The notes below the pieces were generated by a model. The model was not told the DNA's origin. It did no database searches and saw nothing but the letters and a program-made list of their open reading frames with translations. This document shows positions 5,742 to 7,730 of a DNA stretch of 7,730 nucleotides, piece after piece. Numbering within the stretch: position 1 is the first letter of the stretch; every line of letters starts with the position of its first letter. Source of the DNA: Bacteroidota bacterium (GTDB taxonomy: Bacteria > Bacteroidota > Bacteroidia > B-17B0 > Aurantibacillaceae); assembly GCA_025360565.1 (NCBI GenBank), contig JANYBY010000223.1, positions 1-7,730 of the forward strand. Direction: 5' to 3'. The position numbers and the translations under genes are program-made.

Positions 5742-7343
5742 ATGAAAAAATTTCTTTTTATCTCCTTTATCATCCTTGCTGCAGTGGGAGCGGGCGGATA
5801 TTTTTTAAACAATAATATCTGGTGGGCATTTGTGGTTGTTGCTCCCTTGGTTCTTCTGGGAATTTCGGATCTAACGCAAAAGCATCAAACCTTAAAACAT
5901 AATTTCCCCATCATTGGGCGTATGCGCTGGTGGGCCGAGTGGATGAGGCCAAAGGTGTATCAGTATTTTATTGAATCGGATACCGATGGCGCACCGTTTA
6001 ACCGTTTAAGCCGTAACGTAATTTATCAACGTGCAAAAAAAGTTAACGATACAACACCTTTTGGTACTCAGTTGGATGTTTATGCACTCGGTTACGAATG
6101 GCTCAACCATTCGATTGCGCCAATTCCTTTAAGCAAAGTAAATCATGATCCGCGTGTGGTTGTTGGCGGCCCCGATTGTAAACAGCCTTACTCTGCAAGC
6201 ATTTATAATGTATCTGCCATGAGTTATGGTTCACTGAGTAAAAATGCAATCATGGCTTTGAATGGCGGCGCAAAAATTGGCGGCTTTGCGCATAACACCG
6301 GCGAAGGAGGCTTAAGCCCTTATCATTTAGCGCCGGGCGGAGATATTTTTTGGCAAATTGGTACCGGTTATTTCAGTTGCAGAAATGCGGATGGAACTTT
6401 TAATTACGAGGCCTTTGCCGAACGCGCTGTTTTACCAAATGTAAAAATGATAGAGATAAAATTATCGCAAGGGGCAAAACCCGGTCACGGTGGAATTTTA
6501 CCCGCATCAAAAGTTACTGATGAAATTGCTAAGATCCGTTTGGTTGAAAAAGGAAAAGATGTTTTGTCACCGCCTTATCACACTGCCTTTGGTACGCCAA
6601 TGGAATTAGTTGGCTATATAAAAAAATTAAGAGAGTTAAGCGGAGGCAAACCAATTGGCTTTAAATTGTGTATCGGACAAAAAAGCCAGTTCATTGCCAT
6701 TTGTAAGGCCATGATAAAAACAAATACTATGCCCGATTTTATTACGGTTGATGGGGGTGAAGGCGGAACCGGCGCTGCTCCATTGGAGTTTACAAATTCT
6801 GTAGGCATGCCTTTGCGCGATGCTTTGGCTTTTGTGTACGATACGTTGAATGGGTTCGGAATAAAAAAACATATTAAAATTATTGCTTCCGGAAAAGTGC
6901 ACACCGGGTTTGATCTTGTAAAAAATATTTCGCTGGGCGCGGATATGTGCAATGCGGCAAGAGCAATGATGATCTCTTTAGGATGTATACAAGCCCTGGA
7001 ATGCAATACCAACACTTGCCCAACAGGTGTGGCAACGCAAAATCCAAAATTATATAAGGGTTTGGATGTAGATAATAAAAAAGTACGCGTGGCCAATTTT
7101 CATCACGAAACAATAAAAGCAGCTGTAGAGTTAATGGCGGCTGCAGGAATTGATCACCCAGAAAAATTACACCGCTCGCATATTTACCGGAGAGTAAGCG
7201 CAAATCAAATTCAAACGTATGCGCAAATGTATCCAAACATGTTAAAAGGTTCATTGCTCGAAGCGCCTTTCCCGGCGGGGTGGGAGCTGGATGTAATGCA
7301 CGCGCATGAAAATACTTTTGACAGTGCAATACAATACGCCTAG
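5742..7343 (+). CDS. Membrane-anchored FMN-binding glutamate-synthase-like protein (GltB synthase domain only)
   Basis: This protein of 533 residues has the FMN/Fe-S synthase domain of glutamate synthase but no amidotransferase domain. Two hydrophobic segments at the N-terminus (about 4-21 and 26-42) should anchor it in the inner membrane. Family signatures follow: SAMSYGSLSKNA (158-169), NTGEGG (185-190), KLSQGAKPGHGG (240-251), VDGGEGGTGAAPLEF (336-350) and ASGKVHTGFD (382-391), the last two belonging to the flavin-binding barrel. C415, C421 and C426 (CIQALECNTNTCPTGVATQ) have the C-x5-C-x4-C spacing of the 3Fe-4S ligands. Such stand-alone proteins are annotated as FMN-binding glutamate synthase family. 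Without a glutaminase half it cannot do the classic glutamine-dependent reaction alone; the true substrate and electron donor are unknown. It has its own promoter box and is convergent with the broken FkbM gene. Confidence 0.92.
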   Translation: MKKFLFISFIILAAVGAGGYFLNNNIWWAFVVVAPLVLLGISDLTQKHQTLKHNFPIIGRMRWWAEWMRPKVYQYFIESDTDGAPFNRLSRNVIYQRAKKVNDTTPFGTQLDVYALGYEWLNHSIAPIPLSKVNHDPRVVVGGPDCKQPYSASIYNVSAMSYGSLSKNAIMALNGGAKIGGFAHNTGEGGLSPYHLAPGGDIFWQIGTGYFSCRNADGTFNYEAFAERAVLPNVKMIEIKLSQGAKPGHGGILPASKVTDEIAKIRLVEKGKDVLSPPYHTAFGTPMELVGYIKKLRELSGGKPIGFKLCIGQKSQFIAICKAMIKTNTMPDFITVDGGEGGTGAAPLEFTNSVGMPLRDALAFVYDTLNGFGIKKHIKIIASGKVHTGFDLVKNISLGADMCNAARAMMISLGCIQALECNTNTCPTGVATQNPKLYKGLDVDNKKVRVANFHHETIKAAVELMAAAGIDHPEKLHRSHIYRRVSANQIQTYAQMYPNMLKGSLLEAPFPAGWELDVMHAHENTFDSAIQYA

Positions 7344-7394
7344 AAATTTTAGTATGAGTTTTTGGAGAGTGTTTGGCTGCTTATGCTGTTAGCG

Positions 7395-7730
7395 CTAATA
7401 ACCGAACAAATGCTTTCTAAAATAATTAAGATTTAGCCAAACTTCGTTTCCTCTTTGCCTTTGTTTGAAAGTGAAACCTTTTTCAAGCAAAAAATCTCTT
7501 ACCAACGAATTTTTTTCCTGCATATCACTATTTGCTTCTATCATTATGCAAAATATTGGAAAAGAAAAGTCGATAGATCTCAATAGGTCTAACTGCCGCC
7601 CTCAACATCTAAGATCATAAAATCAATGTATTTAAATTTAGATCCTTTCAAAAGTTTATTCATATCAATAGTTTTAACTTTGAAAGAAGTTTTATTAGAA
7701 AAAAGTGATCTAAGATTTTTTGGATTTAGA
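7395..7730 (-). pseudogene. FkbM-family methyltransferase, C-terminal part, frameshifted and cut by window edge
   Basis: Leftward from the window edge, one frame (7729-7592) reads LNPKNLRSLF... IDMNKLLKGSKF-KYIDFMILDVEGGS and stops at TAG 7591-7589. The adjoining frame (from 7592) continues without loss as LDLLRSIDFSFPIFCIMIEA... and ends at TAG 7397-7395. Joined, they give the FkbM methyltransferase core ILDVEGGELDLL, in which only the Glu codon is short: two bases (7594-7593, AG) stand where GAG is expected. So one base is missing at 7593-7595. About 110 residues of the C-terminus are visible; the family usually has 200-280, so the N-terminus lies beyond the edge. FkbM proteins O-methylate sugars or natural products, often in glycan clusters. 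The fragment is AT-rich: 28 of 130 bases at 7601-7730 are G or C. It may be a true pseudogene or a sequencing error. Confidence 0.75.

Noticed and set aside
6614..7329. Long leftward open frames (up to 160 codons) inside the glutamate-synthase-like gene
   Set aside because: They are antisense shadows of a strongly conserved coding region; their translations show no recognisable motifs.
7389..7398. Perfect 10-bp palindrome TTAGCGCTAA near the convergent gene ends
   Set aside because: It has no loop and no following T-tract, so it is not a terminator, and a 10-bp palindrome is expected by chance at this scale.
1..7730. Search for a new multi-gene defence, mobile or repeat-based system
   Set aside because: No direct repeats, terminal inverted repeats, transposase, nuclease, reverse transcriptase or toxin-antitoxin signature was seen; the genes are mostly ordinary chromosomal families.

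Overview
The window looks like chromosomal DNA of a member of the Bacteroidota. Three things point there: promoter-like boxes matching the phylum's TAnnTTTG -7 element (2867-2874 and 5718-5725), the absence of clear Shine-Dalgarno sequences in front of most genes, and the families present (propeller-type sensor with a LytTR regulator, a zinc-less GluRS with HMGG and KISKR motifs, a membrane-anchored GltB-like protein). No species can be named from the sequence. No mobile element, CRISPR array, rRNA or tRNA was seen.

Layout. The left third (1-2822) is transcribed leftward. It holds the N-terminal 313 residues of a secreted or membrane propeller sensor, probably a histidine kinase and cut by the window edge; then a LytTR response regulator; then a 321-residue protein with a CHAD-like pattern. 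An intrinsic terminator (946-984) separates the regulator from the sensor. A 58-bp divergent promoter region (2823-2880) leads into the rightward block: gltX and, 15 bp later, a scramblase/LURP-one-like protein; then an unrecognised 58-residue gene tightly followed by a hot-dog acyl-CoA thioesterase; then, behind its own promoter box, a membrane-anchored FMN/Fe-S glutamate-synthase-like protein. At the right edge, convergent with the last gene, lies the C-terminal part of an FkbM-type methyltransferase. It is broken by a one-base frameshift and sits in clearly more AT-rich DNA.

How they work together. The sensor and regulator probably form one signalling pair, although the terminator suggests they are not simply co-transcribed. 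gltX with the scramblase-like gene, and the small gene with the thioesterase, look like two short co-transcribed pairs. The rest appears to be housekeeping or unrelated neighbours. I see no convincing new multi-gene system. The points most worth a second look are the frameshifted FkbM gene, the overlooked 58-residue gene, the divergent CHAD-like protein, and the gltX/CHAD promoter region, which predicts leaderless or nearly leaderless mRNAs.
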